Assembly (NCBI GenBank): GCA_023374045.1
Contig: CM041777.1
Coordinates: 482,895,594-482,959,593 of the forward strand
Reading direction: 5' to 3'
From: Limonium bicolor
Taxonomy: Eukaryota > Streptophyta > Magnoliopsida > Caryophyllales > Plumbaginaceae
DNA: 64,000 bases
Under the pieces are notes generated by a model. The model saw only the letters and a list, made by a program, of their open reading frames with translations. It ran no database searches and was not told the origin of the DNA. Both the position numbers and the translations under genes were made by a program. Of this stretch, positions 10,434 to 21,897 are shown piece by piece; position 1 is the stretch's first letter; each line of letters opens with the position of its first letter.

Positions 10434-10875
10434 ATGTTAGTTGATACTTTCTTCGGCAAGAGCGTTTTGTTCCTCTTCGACGAGCTCCCCCTGCTAACCC
10501 TTTCTTCGTCTCGTTTCTTCCCCGATCGCATAGTCATCTTCCTTGAGAGAGCTTCTTCAAATTTTGCAGCTCCATCAACCTCGAGTTACAACATTCCTCG
10601 TTACTTCCTTCCACTTGTACACTTTTGATTGACTCACAACATTCCCTACGAATAGGTCTATTTTTCCACAATTTTCTAGGAGCTGACTTTCCCCAATTTT
10701 CCTTAGGAAGGTAATCTCTGTTCGCCTGCATGCATGGAGTGGGGCTCCCCTACTTCCGCCTCTTCCTTTTTTTCCCTCGGCTTCGCCTTGCTTAAGCAGT
10801 CATTGCTTTCATCTTCTTCCCCATTGGATCTCATTCACAAATTCTATGCAGCCTTAGTGCTCTTCTTTTGTCGCC

Positions 10876-11259
10876 ATGAATTCCTCGGTTGGTGAAATCG
10901 CCGCCAAATGCGAGGACCTCTTACTCACTTTAGAGGAGGGCATGCCGAATTCCCTCGACGATCTTGTTGTAGAATATGTTCTTATCCCTTTTGAATGTCG
11001 TCTTCTTGTGAAAATCTTCACCTGTAATATTGTTGACGTTCACATCATGGTGAGTATGCTTACCGAAATCTGGCGCTTGGAAGGAGACCTTAATATCCGT
11101 AGCACCGGAAAGAATATTTTCTTATTCGAATTTGATCGTGCTGATGTTGTGCAGTCTGTCCGTAACAAGGGTCCGTGGTCCTATGACAACTCTATGATAA
11201 GTGGTGAAAATATATACTTTTTAAGGGTTATTCTCACATGCCTTTTACATGGGTTCTAA
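10876..11259 (+). pseudogene. LINE ORF1 N-terminal fragment (DUF4283-like)
   Basis: The ATG at 10876 follows a pyrimidine-rich leader (10434-10870) that looks like a LINE 5' untranslated region. The 127-codon product reads as the N-terminal DUF4283 domain of plant L1 ORF1 proteins, with landmarks LVEYVLIPFECRLL-type and FLFEFDRADVVQSVRNKGPW. In this family the domain binds RNA within the LINE particle. After about residue 115 the conserved HMPF block appears only in a shifted frame and the element stops shortly afterwards, so this is a truncated copy. Confidence 0.6.
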
Positions 11260-11390
11260 CATAGTTTCACCACTTTATAGTTTATATAAGTATTATACTT
11301 ATATTAGTGAACGTACACGATTTAATTATATTCTAGGTAAATGCTCCCCAAACTGACATTGTTCACCGCTAAACTAGAAAACATACATGC

Positions 11391-11690
11391 AAGGAAGCAT
11401 GCAGGCTAGTAGGCAAGCAATTGCAAGCGAGCAAGCAGGTACAAGCAAGCAGACAAGCTGGTAAAAGAAAACAAGCAAGCAACCTGCTTGCTCTCCACAT
11501 TCACCTACAAATTCAGCTACATGCATGCAAGATGCCACAGCCCATCTCCACAAAAGTAGCAGCCATGCGTGTACGGTCATGTACAACATGCACTTCAAAC
11601 TGTGCACACATGCACGTAACTTTCAAGCACCATGCACGTAAATTACTCCAGCCTCATGCTCGTGAATGTCCAGCTATACTCTCATAATCT
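11391..11690 (+). repeat. Low-complexity CAAGC / CATGCA stretch
   Basis: Irregular runs of GCAAGCAAGCAGG and ATGCATGCAAG words fill the space up to the copia insertion at 11701. The open frames here on both strands are translations of this simple sequence and are not called as genes. Confidence 0.6.
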
Positions 11691-11700
11691 TGCGTCACCA

Positions 11701-11937
11701 TATAGGAAGAGGCGAGAACTCAGCATTGAAAAGAAAGAGCAGAGAACATGCTCTGTGAATGTATTATTGATAAAGCAATACTCGATTTAACAGGAAATAA
11801 GTAAAGTATTGTTACATTGGGTTTTTATATGAGAGGAGAAAAGAACATACTAGAGAAACATAAGGGAAACACAGAGTTTCAAGTAACTAACCAAAACAGA
11901 AACAAACTAACTGGATCAATAACAGTATTAGTCAATA
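11701..11937 (-). repeat. C1 3' LTR
   Basis: This 237-bp copy starts TATAGG and ends GTCAATA on the plus strand. It matches the copy at 16424-16660 with a few substitutions and is flanked on its inner side by the purine tract. Confidence 0.95.
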
Positions 11938-11946
11938 CTTCCCCTC
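11938..11946 (-). other. C1 polypurine tract
   Basis: On the minus strand GAGGGGAAG lies immediately before the 3' LTR. This is the expected primer for plus-strand cDNA synthesis. Confidence 0.75.
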
Positions 11947-12121
11947 AATCCTGGACCGAAGAAGAAACACAGGCCTGGATTGTAGAAGAATAATAATCAT
12001 CAAGGCGCTATAGACTAAATCCAGGAAACAATGATAAATATTGATGTCCTGGAAGAGCTTTGGTTAACGGGTCTGCCAGCTGTTGTCGAGAAGGAACATG
12101 ATTGACACAGATTAACCCTTG

Positions 12122-12573
12122 TTACAGCTTTTCACAAACATAGTGACAATCCAAATCGATGTGTTTAGTTCCTTCATGGAAAACAGGGTTTTTAGCTATG
12201 TAAACTGCAGCTTTATTATCACAATGAACAACATCTGGCTCAATGTTTTCCAAACCCAACTCATGAAGTAACCTGGTAAGCCAAGTAATTTCTGTAGTTA
12301 TACACTTCAAAGAACGATATTCAGGCTTAGATGAAGATAAAGCAACAATAGTTTGCTTTTTAGATTTCCATGAAAAGGGGATGCCACCAAGAGTGATAAA
12401 AAACCATAAACAGATCGTCTTATTGTAGGGCAAGATACCCAATCGGCATCACAATAGCCAATGAGATCTGTTGAGGTGGAATTGTTCAGTAACAAGCCAT
12501 AGCCGAGAGTACCCTTCACATATTTCAAAGTGTGATAAGCTGCCTTGAGATGTAGATCAGTAGGATTAGTCAT
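12122..12573 (-). pseudogene. C1 RNase H domain
   Basis: Two overlapping frames (12307-12573 and 12122-12442) together give the copia RNase H. The first has the segment YGLLLNNSTSTDLIGYCDADW, containing the catalytic-type YCDADW block. The second contains SKKQTIVALSSSKPEYRSL, VHCDNKAA and HIDLDCHYV. The switch of frame near 12410 is a frameshift. The enzyme would degrade the RNA template during reverse transcription. Confidence 0.85.
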
Positions 12574-12588
12574 AAACTAACTCAATAA

Positions 12589-13480
12589 CTACACCACAAA
12601 ACCAATATCAGGTCGTGTATGCGTCATATCATTCAGTTTACCCACAATTTGTCTATACAAAGTAGCATCTGATAAGAGAACACCCTGGTCTGGTGCAAGT
12701 TTTATACCAGTTTCAACAGGAGCTCGAACTGGTTTCCATTCTGGCTTGCCAAACTCAGATAATGTCTCCATCATAAACTTTCTCTGAGAAACGACATAAC
12801 CAGTGGCAGTTGGTATGAATTCCATCCCCAAAAAATAACCAATGGTGCCTAGATCTTTAATCTTAAACTGGGTATCAAGACCTTCTTTTAAAAGAGAAAT
12901 CTCCGCTGGATAGTTTCCTGTGACCAGAATATCATCAACATATACAATCATATATGTTGTGTTTTCATCAGAAATTTTAACAAATAACGAGTAATAATTT
13001 AGAGACTGTCTATAACCAAGATTTTTGAGGAAGGCAGCCAGACGGGAGTACCACTGTCTGGACACTTGTTTCAAACCATATAGACTCTTCTGTAACTTGC
13101 AAACTCGTGTATCTCCTGGTGAGAGATACCCTTTGGGAGGCAACATATACACTTCTTCATCTAGAGTGCCGTGAAGAAAGGCATTATTAATGTCAAATTA
13201 TGAAACAAGCTAGCCTTTCTTTACAGCAATAATAAGAAGTTCTCCGACTGTAGTGAGTTTGACCACGGGAGAAAAAGTCTCCTGATAATCTAACCCTTCC
13301 TTTTAAGAGAATCCTTTAGCCACCAGTCGAGCTTTAAAACGCTCAACACTCCCATCTGCTTTGAGCTTGACCTTAAACACCCATTTACTCCTAATAGGCT
13401 TCTTATGTGTTGGTTTAGGAACAAGTAGCATCAATCCATCAATCTTCTTTGCAAGCCTTCTCATAACTACTTGGTTCGGT
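12589..13480 (-). pseudogene. C1 reverse transcriptase domain
   Basis: The largest open part (12589-13152) contains LQKSLYGLKQ, the catalytic YVDDILVTG (YVDD at 12931-12942), IKDLGTIGYFLGMEF and the tail DATLYRQIVGKLNDMTHTRP. The N-terminal RT motifs (a [12 protein letters not shown] region and the stretch before the start) are readable with stops between 13153 and 13480. At about 190 codons the open piece is shorter than the full domain of about 240. It belongs to one Pol polyprotein with the integrase upstream and RNase H downstream. Confidence 0.88.
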
Positions 13481-13838
13481 GAAATCTGAAGCAGATGGTG
13501 AAGTAGATAACACGGACAAGCAGTATGATGGTATTACATCAGTGAGAGTGACTAAGGAAGAGAAAAACCATGATTCATTAAGACATAATCAGACAGATAG
13601 GATGGTAAACTGGTGGTATGATTAGATCTTTTGATAGGATGCAAATTAGCTGAAGAAATATCAGGTGTATCTCCGTTTTTTGAATTTGGCTTGTAACAGA
13701 TTCATATGTACTGAGAAGATCATTTGCAGAATCTGTGGCAGTATCAGGCTGTCGAGCAACGGGAATAATAGTAGGGGCAACAGAAGGAGCATGATGATCA
13801 TCATAAAGAGCATAATCAGTTTCTTCAGGAAAAAGAAG

Positions 13839-14580
13839 TTACTCTTCAGGTCGAATTAATTGAGAAAGATCCTGCTTAAGATAACTTGGGAGATATTTGA
13901 AAGGAAAAACAGATTCACAAAAGATGACATCTCTATTGACAAGAACTTGTCTAGTTTCCAAGTTTAACAACTTATACCCCTTCTGATGTGGAGGTTGACC
14001 AATGTATACACAAGCTTGAGATCGTGCAGCAAATTTATCACCCTTCTGTCCATTAATGGTAGCATAATAGAGACTACCAAATGACTTCAGTAAGTGATAA
14101 TCAGGTTTTTGCTGAAAAAGAACCTGATATGGAGACTTCATTTGCAAGACACGAGTTGGCATTCTATTAATGAGGTGTGTAGCATGTAAAACACTGTCAC
14201 CCGAATAGCAGAGAGGAAGATTACTTTTAAACATTAGAGCCCTTGTTGTCTCGAGAAGAAAATGATGTTTCCTTTCCACTTTCCCATTTTGTTGTGGCGA
14301 ATATGGGCAACTGACTTGATGTATGATGCCTTGACTGTTAAAATAAGCTTTCCCTTCATTGCTTGAACCCAACTCAAGGGCATTATCACTGCGAATTATT
14401 TTAACAGTAGCATTATACTGATTTTTGATCATAGTAATAAAGGATTTAAAACAACAAAGGCATCTCCCTTTCATTTGAGAAGTTGAACCGAAGTACTCCT
14501 ACTATAATCATCAACAATAGTAAGGAAGTAAACATAACCATCATAAGTTCTTTCCTTAAAAGGTCCCCAAGTGTCTATGT
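13839..14580 (-). pseudogene. C1 integrase core
   Basis: The frame 13839-14474 holds IRSDNALELGSSNEG (second catalytic Asp), then SPQQNGKVERKHHFLLE (catalytic Glu) and the C-terminal region ending in a VFPF-type motif. The first catalytic Asp lies in the segment just upstream (14475-14580), where IVDDYSR can be read in another frame. The enzyme would insert the cDNA into the genome. Confidence 0.85.
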
Positions 14581-14583
14581 GTA

Positions 14584-15240
14584 TTAAATCAAAAACTCCT
14601 TCTGATTTAGAGACACTATCTGGAAAGGTAGACGATGTCCTTTGGCTTTTCTACATGATTCATAAACAAAATCTGATAAAAAATCATATTCTTTTATTAA
14701 ATTCAGTGTTTTCATCTTTGAAGTAGGCATATGCCCCAGCCGGTGATGCCACTTTTCAAAAGTAACACTGCAAGCACGCAACTCTTCAGTCTGGTGAACT
14801 TCCTGAAATATGGTATTTCTCCACTGATCCAAGGTCTTCTGTAGCAATGCTTTATTCAAAACGTACAGACCATGTGTCACATGTCCTATGACATTATGAC
14901 GAATCAGGGAATGGTCCTGTAAATAGCAAAGATCACCACTGAAACTTATGAGACCTTGCAACTCTTTAACTAATTTGTTTACAGAGATGAGATTAAACTG
15001 AAATCCTGAAACAAACAAAACATTTTTGAGTTGAAGACCAACTGTTAACTCGACATCTCCTGCAGTCAAAACATCTTGAAAGTGACCATCTGGCATCCTA
15101 ACACGTCTCTGTTGGATTGCAGTCCATATTTCTTAAAGAATTTAAGATCACAGCATATGTGATCAGTTGCACCAGAATCAAGAATCCACATATTCTTGGA
15201 TGAAGCATCTACTTTTAATGTACTTAGGCAATAAGAATAA
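14584..15240 (-). pseudogene. C1 protease active site and integrase zinc-binding (pre-integrase) region
   Basis: Around 15171-15179 the minus strand reads DSG within WILDSGATDHI, the copia protease active site. The frame 14584-15096 continues with VLFVSGFQFNLISVNKL and the pre-integrase zinc-binding block HHRLGHMPTSKM…CRKAKGHRLPF. A stop or frame change near 15100 separates the two. Confidence 0.83.
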
Positions 15241-15424
15241 TGAAATTCCTTATAGCCCGTACCTGCAAAGCTTCAAAGTGCAGCTTCCTCTCTCTTTTCT
15301 TTGACAAAATTGGCTGCAAGGAAGTCAAGCTGCTCCTTGTTGAAGCCTAAATTCCGAGAGTTACTGATTTCTGTTGACCTTCCCCTTTGAAACTTTCTGG
15401 AGTGACACAAGAGTTACTGTCACT

Positions 15425-16358
15425 TTAATTCCTTTTATTCTTCCCATGCTTAAAACCTTTAGGGAAACCATGTTTGGCATAACATGTCTCAATAGCATGG
15501 CCCTTCTTGTTGCAGTAGGAACAACGGAGATCTCTTTTCCATTCTGCGTCACTCTGCCATCTCATTTCTTGTCCCGATTTGCTTGAATTATAAGAGAAAC
15601 TTATTGCCTCTGTATCAGTTTTATCCTCTCTTTTAGAAACTTCTCTTTGCTTTTCCTCTTGAATTAGGATAGAGTAAGTTTTTTCTACACTTGGAAGAGA
15701 AGACATCATTAATATGTTACCGCGAACATGCTTGAAACTATCATTTAACCCCATCAAAAGTTCGAGCAACTTTTGATTTTGAAAGAGTTTCTCCCATTCA
15801 TTTACAAAACCACAAGAACAGCCGTGTAGCTTGCTCATAAGCCTAAATTCATCCCACAACCGTTTCATTTTAGTATAGTACTCAGTACACTCTCACACTC
15901 CTGTTTCACAGTTGCGATTTCACGCCTGATTTGAAATAGTTGAGCACCAATATTTGCTATCACGAAGCGACACAAAGATCATCCCATAACTCTTTAGCGA
16001 TAAGAGCGAACATAACACTTTGTGCCACCAAAGGTTTCAAAGCATTCATAATCCAAGATCTGACCAAGCTATCACATCTTTTCCACTTTTGAAGCTTTGC
16101 ATCACTATCAGCTGGTTTCTCCATATCACCAGTAATAAAGCCGATATTATTTTTGGATTCAAGTGACAAAATCATCGATTGCTTCCAAGTATGGAAATTA
16201 GATCCAGTAAATTGAGTGGCTATGACCATACCTGGATGATCACTAGGATGGATGTACAAGGGATCAGACATGTCTGAGCTGCTTCCCGCATTTGCAGTAG
16301 CAGTCGTCAAGAGATGCATCAAATTCTGTAATGTCAGCGGCGCATCTTCTGTCGTCAT
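15425..16358 (-). pseudogene. C1 Gag protein
   Basis: The Met at 16358 opens a 132-codon N-terminal part that includes YIHPSDHPGMVIATQFTGSN and FHTWKQSMILSLESKNNIGF, typical of the plant copia Gag N-terminus. A frame break near 15960 leads to the second part (15425-15868). That part has the capsid helices (LMGLNDSFKHVRGNILMM) and a CCHC zinc knuckle CSYCNKKGHAIETC, which binds the element RNA. The start lies 50-60 bases downstream of the primer site, as expected. Confidence 0.85.
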
Positions 16359-16409
16359 CGCTCGATCTTCCAGTTGATGAGTTCAAGAATCAAGACATGC
16401 AGGAATCGC

Positions 16410-16423
16410 CTGCTCTGACACCA
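16410..16423 (-). other. C1 primer binding site (initiator Met-tRNA type)
   Basis: Minus-strand TGGTGTCAGAGCAG follows directly after the 5' LTR. It matches the usual copia primer site complementary to initiator methionine tRNA apart from one base (TGGTG for TGGTA). Confidence 0.85.
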
Positions 16424-16660
16424 TATAGGTAGAGGCGTGAACTCAACATTGAAAAGAAGGAGCAGAGAACATGCTCTGTGAATGTATTATTGATAAAGCA
16501 ATACTCGACTTAACAGAAAATAAGTAAAGTACTGTTACATTGGGTTTTTATATGAGAGGAGAAAAGAACATACTAGAGAAACATAAGGGAAACACAGAGT
16601 TTGAAGTAACTAACCAAAACAGAAACAAACTAACTGGCTCAATAACAGTATTAGTCAATA
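16424..16660 (-). repeat. C1 5' LTR
   Basis: This 237-bp copy is colinear with 11701-11937 and is flanked on the right by the CACCA target duplication. Confidence 0.95.
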
Positions 16661-16712
16661 CACCAACATGCAGTGGCAGAGACAAGGGTAGTCTGGAGGG
16701 AGCAATATAAGT

Positions 16713-16941
16713 AAAGTATACGACTGTTTAGATTTAGAATATAAAATCTATAGAAATAAAGTATTAGACTGTTTAGATACTAAGTATGTAAATCTATAGA
16801 AATAAAGTATTCGACTATCCAAATACTAAGTGTATGAATCAATATAAATAAAATATTCGACTTTTCAGATACAGAGTATACGAATCCTTAGAAATTAAGT
16901 GTTCGATTGTTTAGCTATTAAGTATACAAATCGATATAAAT
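16713..16941 (+). repeat. Array A: five 46-bp units made of 23-bp halves (AAGTATACGAAT motif)
   Basis: Units start at 16713, 16758, 16804, 16850 and 16896 and are 45 or 46 bp long. Each contains AAAGTATTCGACT-like and, 23 bp later, AAGTATACGAAT-like words followed by an ATAGAAAT or ATAAAT end. The 23-bp spacing recurs in arrays B and C below. Confidence 0.85.
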
Positions 16942-17700
16942 AATGTTTAAATTTAAAGCAAAAAAATGTTTATATTTTTAGTTTATGAATGTTACTAATT
17001 ATTTTTGTAACTTTCAATCAACAATTTTTTTTTGGAACAACTGGTTCAAGAAAATGACCCGAAACTATTTATGTCAACTTGCAGAGGTTTGACTACCCAT
17101 CTATTGACTTGATCCAGAGATTGAAGAGTGATCCTATGCTGCTTCTTAAGGAAGATGCTTTAGAAAAGGCTGGATTCAGCCCATTGTGGTTGTTCAGTTA
17201 TTATGTCAAGCAGAAAGTGAAAAAATACCGACTATATTGTTATATGTATACTATGAAAGTAATAACTCAAATAATAGTCTGTGTTAAGTTCATGTACTAG
17301 GTATATATTAGCTATAATATTATTACTAGTTTTCGTTTCAAATACTAGCTTAATATTATTTGAATTACCATGTAATATTATACTCAACTACTGCAATGGT
17401 CTTCATATGTATACCCCATAATTAATTATTACTTTTGTTATATTGTAAAATGTGAAAAAATAAAATTAAATAAAATTCTTATGAAAAATAAATCCTTAGT
17501 TTCCCAAAACATACACCTGAAATACTTAATCATACTAGATCAAGTCGTTTATGTCAGCTTGTTGAGGTTCAACTGCCCGCATCATTGACTTAGTCCAGGG
17601 ACTGAAGAGTGATCCCATGAGGTTGCTTAAGGAACAAGCTCTAGAAAAGGCTTGATTTGGTCCATTACTAACGATCCATGACCGTGTTGTACCACCAAGT
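16942..17700 (+). other. AT-rich stretch with a duplicated exon-like segment
   Basis: About 110 bp are present twice, near 17080-17190 and 17560-17670. In the first copy the frame reads LIQRLKSDPMLLLKEDALEKAGFSP-like sequence after a splice-acceptor-like CTTGCAG; the second copy has diverged and carries a stop. The peptide was not recognised. The rest is AT-rich with no visible feature. Confidence 0.4.
17079..17300 (+). pseudogene. Unrecognised exon-like fragment
   Basis: A 73-codon frame starts just after CTTGCAG, which looks like a 3' splice site. Its first 50 residues are charged and helix-like (QRFDYPSIDLIQRLKSDP, then LLLKEDALEKAGFSPLW), and after that the frame runs into AT-rich sequence. 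The second, degraded copy near 17560 preserves SDPM, LLKEQALEKA and other words, so this segment was probably coding once. It sits between two arrays of a 23-bp repeat, so it may be a gene fragment carried by an unidentified DNA transposon. No function is proposed. Confidence 0.35.
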
Positions 17701-17721
17701 GCACGGAAATGGCTCTAGGCG

Positions 17722-17895
17722 CAATTATATATATGAATACATATTATAAAGGATATGAATGTTTATATAAAGTGGTCGAATGTAGTTTTATAAAGTGTAT
17801 GAATGTTGGTTCATAAAGTGTACGAATATTCATGTTTCAAGTATACGAATATAGATATAGGAAGTATATGACTGTATACTTAAGTTTCTTTTTAA
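17722..17895 (+). repeat. Array B: 23-bp periodic AAGTGTACGAATG motif
   Basis: Words of the form ATAAAGTGTATGAATGTTG and AAGTATACGAATATAG follow each other at about 23-bp steps. They match the phase and core of arrays A and C. The array ends about 45 bp before the solo LTR insertion. Confidence 0.75.
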
Positions 17896-17943
17896 CAAAA
17901 AAAATAAGGTATTAGAATTATTGTATAATAAGTACAGGTATCT

Positions 17944-20900
17944 TGTAACACCCCAACTGTTAAAACCGAGATTATTGCGTAAACCTCCATATAATAACCG
18001 TACTATCACAGTGGAAAATTCTACTAAGTGGGTGTTACCGCCGTTAGTCACCCACGTGACTAACTAGGCATCCTACATTCTTCAGTTACGGTCTGATGGA
18101 CCCGAATATACCGAGCAAAGACTTACAATACTTAAACCAAAATATAATGAGTATCGAGTATCCCATACCGCTAATACAAGCTTACTAAAATGTCTACTAT
18201 CTACAATATGAGTGTACATGCACAACTCGTATAACAAAAGTAAAACCCGGAGTACGTCTACCCGCTCCTACTCTCAGGATGGATCGTCTTCTGTCGCTTA
18301 CCTGAAAAATAATATGGATGCCCCGAGGGGCTTAGCACCTTTGCTGGTATGATTAATGCGCAACCCACAAGCTAACAGGGCTACACACGACTATTTTGTC
18401 GTATACATACAATTGATTGGTCATACATACAATAATAAGAAGTACGATAACACACAACACATTCATATGAAATAATCATAGCTCAAACAGATCGAACGAC
18501 GTAATGGACGTTCATTAAGTAAGTGAGTTAGCTTTTTAACTCCTTAAGTTTGAGAATTATTTAACTCCCGTGTTTAATCGTACCTCATAATGTCAACCGT
18601 TCTTTAATTAGAACTGATTGTACCTTAGTCCATTGGTTTATTTTTGTCGGGTTAAAGTAACCCTAGCCAAGACTATTACTCCATTGGTTTAAATAAGCAA
18701 TAATTCTTAAATTGGGATTTAGGCGATCCCACTGCACCATCTTAATCGGCCTCCCACCTTGAACTATAATCCAAGGTGGCCGAGTCTGTTTGTCGACTCT
18801 AGGCGACAAGTCATAAGATGAGTCTAAATGGAAGTCGGATCTGGTACAGATACCGACCTCCTAGCTAACCATGCATGACCGGAGTCAGTCCCGGATTCCT
18901 CACCCCCAAGTTCTAGTTAGTAGAAGTCTTGAAGACAATGTTTGTTAGTTGTACCTCTTCGGATATTAACCAACCAAAATAGGGAAGTCATGTTCTTTCA
19001 CATTCGTTTATTAACCGAAGTTAGTAAGTAAACTCAAATATAAGTCGTGATAGCATAATACGAATACACCACCAAATACGGTAAACCGGTTTCATGCTTT
19101 ATCTTGTTTAGTCGTAACATATAAACAAACAACACACAAACCGAGGGACACCTCGTTAGCAAGCAAGCTACAAGAAAACCATACCGTTCACCGTGGAACT
19201 ACTCTAGCGTGTCGTCTCACGATCCTCAGGTAATTCTCGGATAACTGATAACATTCCAAGTGTTTCCATTAACGTCAAGTCAATACGGTATTTAAATGAC
19301 TAGTACGCCCGTAATTAACCCCGTTTTGTGTTTAACCTTAACTTTACTTATATGATTATAAGTTCTCAACTTTCACATTCAATCTTATACTTGTTTAATC
19401 ATTCAAATGGTCATTACATGTCACCAAACAAGTCCTAAAAATCATATAATAGCTATACACAAACCCCTTTCATTTTTCTGCATTTCCTAACCCACGGCTT
19501 GATTTTTGATGTGGTCCAGGACATGGTCCGGACCTATACTCCTGGACCAGTTCATCTAAGCAATTCTTGGGTGATTTTAACAAGTGGTCCGAAACTATGT
19601 ACTAGACCTAGGTCCCGGACCAAGGCTACAGGTTTTTCTCAGGGGATTTTCTTGTGTGGTCCGGGACTTTATACAAGGACTAGGTCCCGGACCATGCATT
19701 ATTCTGCAACATTTGACAGTTTTAATTGTCATTCTAAACTTGTTTCTTTGCCCATTTCTTTTCTAATCTTTCCACATGTATCCTAACACGTTCTAACACC
19801 ATTATAACACATTAAACCTTCCTAATCCATTGACCAAACTTAGCACTTAATCTTTGATCATATTACACGAATTCTCACTCTTATTTCCTAAAATTTGCAA
19901 CTTAGTTTTCTAGGTTTCTAAGATGCACATTTGCTCACAACCTTTACTAACCCATTTGTTTCACTTACAATCATTTTGACCATACCAAATCCTTCCTATA
20001 AATTTCATCTCCATTACTCAATCTACTCATCATTCTCAAGGTTATACACTCTAGCTCATACCTAAACCACCTCAAGGCATTCTACATCATTTCCCTATAG
20101 ATTTTGCACAACTCAATACACTCCTTATATCATAGTTTTGGTGTGTTTAACTACCCATTTAATCTCTAATTCCCCCTAATCAATTCTAGGTCATTCTAAC
20201 TCATAAGAACACCTTAGTTAATTCATTTATACCCAAATCTCCCCATAACTTCGTTACTACTCTAGCATATCCAAATCTTATTGTATTCCTCACCTAATTC
20301 AAAACATTCAGAATCAACACAATATGGTGCAATAATCTTAAACTACATAGCACTTAGGATCTTAAATTACATGGCTCTTAGGCCCTTAAATGACATGGCT
20401 CTTAGGCCCTTAAATGACATAATTTAAACACTAAAACTAACATCATTTAAAGTCATTAACCTGTATTTTCCCAATACGTTTTCGGACACCATTATATCAA
20501 CATAGATATAATTTTCTTAAGGCTTTAAACATAGGCATTACGGTAGATCATTTACCTTAAGCTTCTAAGTACTTTCTTTCTCTTTTTCTCTTCTTGATTC
20601 CTCTTGATTGAAAATCGGCCAAGGGAGTTTGGTCACTTGCTAAACTTCTAACCAATATTCAAATGAATATAATGAGTACTAAGTAACACACTTAGACTCA
20701 TGGAAACAACTCTAGAATACAATGAGAGTGCTTAGTGCACTAAAATGAGTATTTACCTTAGAAACCCTAGGATGGTTTTCGGTAAGGAATCAAGGCAAGG
20801 CTTCCACTAAGCTTTTTAATATTGAATAAATTCTAATGCAAAGAAAGGAACAAGGAACCTTGAGAAGCCAATTTCAGCCTAGTAAAGAAATGGAGGGAAA

Positions 20901-21856
20901 AATGAGTTTTAAAAGTTTTTTCTTACCTTGAACCAAAAGAAGGTAGTCTAGCTCCAGAAAATGTATTTTTCTCCTCAAATGGAGCTCCTTCAATGGAGTT
21001 CAACTTCAGATTTGGAGATTTCAAGAGGCACAAAAGAATGCCCTTGACTCAACTAGCAAGAATATGTAGTTTGTTTTTTATTTGGAGCTTTGTAGTGGCT
21101 TGGGCAAGCAAGGGAAGTTCAAGAAGCCATGGAGCTCCAGCTTTTACGTGAGGGAGAAGAAGAATGGAGGAAACCGGCTGGGAGAGAAAGAAATGAGGAG
21201 AGAGGAGGGAGGAAGGTGAAATAAGATATTTGTTTACTTATGTGTAAAGTAACTTATGATTGCTTTTTCCTTCCTTCTTCTTATTATATAAAATCTGATC
21301 ATTATGTAGTGAGTCATCCCTCCCCTTGCTGCATCTTTAGATATTTTAGGGAGGGTCATTTGACCATTGACTAATCAAGGAAGACTTAAGACTTAATTTA
21401 ACATTATTTGGGTACTATTCATAATTAGTGCCCAATTTATGATTTTTTTGTAAATTCTTTGAATTAGGCTTCCTAATGTGATACTAAGTAGTACACATGA
21501 TGTAAGGTATATACTAGGTCATTTAGCCAGTCAAAACTCATTTCTAAGACAAATTTTCAAAAATGTGCTTTAAGAAGTTTTAAAGCATAATTTGTGTTTT
21601 AAATTGTTTTTGAGCTTGGTTTTCTTTGGTATTGTTTTAACATGTTCTTTAGCATGTTAACAAGGTCTAGGGACACACTTTGGGTCCTAATCAAGCTTAC
21701 ACAAAGTCTTGAGCAAGTATTTGCGTAATTGTCTTTATGGTGCATTTTTGTGTTTTCTATGGTTTGACTTGTTTACCAATGTTTATAAGGCATATTTTAG
21801 CCTTATTATATCATAATTTAATATTTAATTAACATAGACAGGTTTGGGGTATTTCA
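17944..21856 (-). repeat. Solo LTR 1 of a Tekay/Del-like gypsy family
   Basis: This 3913-bp segment reads TGTAACACCCC … GGGGTATTTCA on the plus strand and is flanked by an exact 5-bp duplication TATCT (17939-17943 and 21857-21861). It has no internal coding domains. The ends match the LTR of G1 (35932-48569), whose coding strand is minus, so this LTR also points to the minus strand. It was left by recombination between the two LTRs of a once complete element. A TATA-like TTATATAAT lies near 21287 on the minus strand. Confidence 0.92.
19505..19697 (-). repeat. GGTCCGGGAC hairpin array in solo LTR 1
   Basis: Three units of about 75 bp each contain GTGGTCCGGGAC and, roughly 20 bases later, TAGGTCCCGGACCA. 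Each unit can therefore form a strong GC-rich hairpin. The array lies about 2.2 kb from the LTR start, the same offset as the different arrays in G1 and solo LTR 2. Confidence 0.75.
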
Positions 21857-21897
21857 TATCTGTACAAAAAATAGTGTTTGACTGGTCAGATCATTAT

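Larger units (their letters stand above)
11701..16660 (-). mobile_element. C1: complete Ty1/copia retrotransposon (Ale-like)
   Basis: The element is bounded by 237-bp LTRs (11701-11937 and 16424-16660) and a perfect 5-bp target duplication CACCA (11696-11700 and 16661-16665). Read on the minus strand the order is LTR, primer site, gag, protease, integrase, reverse transcriptase, RNase H, purine tract, LTR. The LTR ends are 5'-TA…TA-3', one of the known rare copia termini, instead of TG…CA. The two LTRs differ at only a handful of positions, so the insertion is fairly young, yet the coding region has several stops and frameshifts. The short LTR and gag type suggest the Ale/Retrofit lineage. 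Confidence 0.93.

Noticed and set aside
10876..11259. Host gene starting at 10876
   Set aside because: The DUF4283-type domain with pyrimidine-rich leader is characteristic of LINE ORF1, and the frame breaks after the domain.
11374..11687. Open frames on both strands of the CAAGC-rich stretch
   Set aside because: Low-complexity sequence keeps frames open on both strands; codon content is that of the repeat.
19505..19697. Repeat arrays in LTRs as CRISPR
   Set aside because: Units are imperfect inverted pairs with variable spacing in a plant retrotransposon, with no cas genes and no uniform direct repeats.
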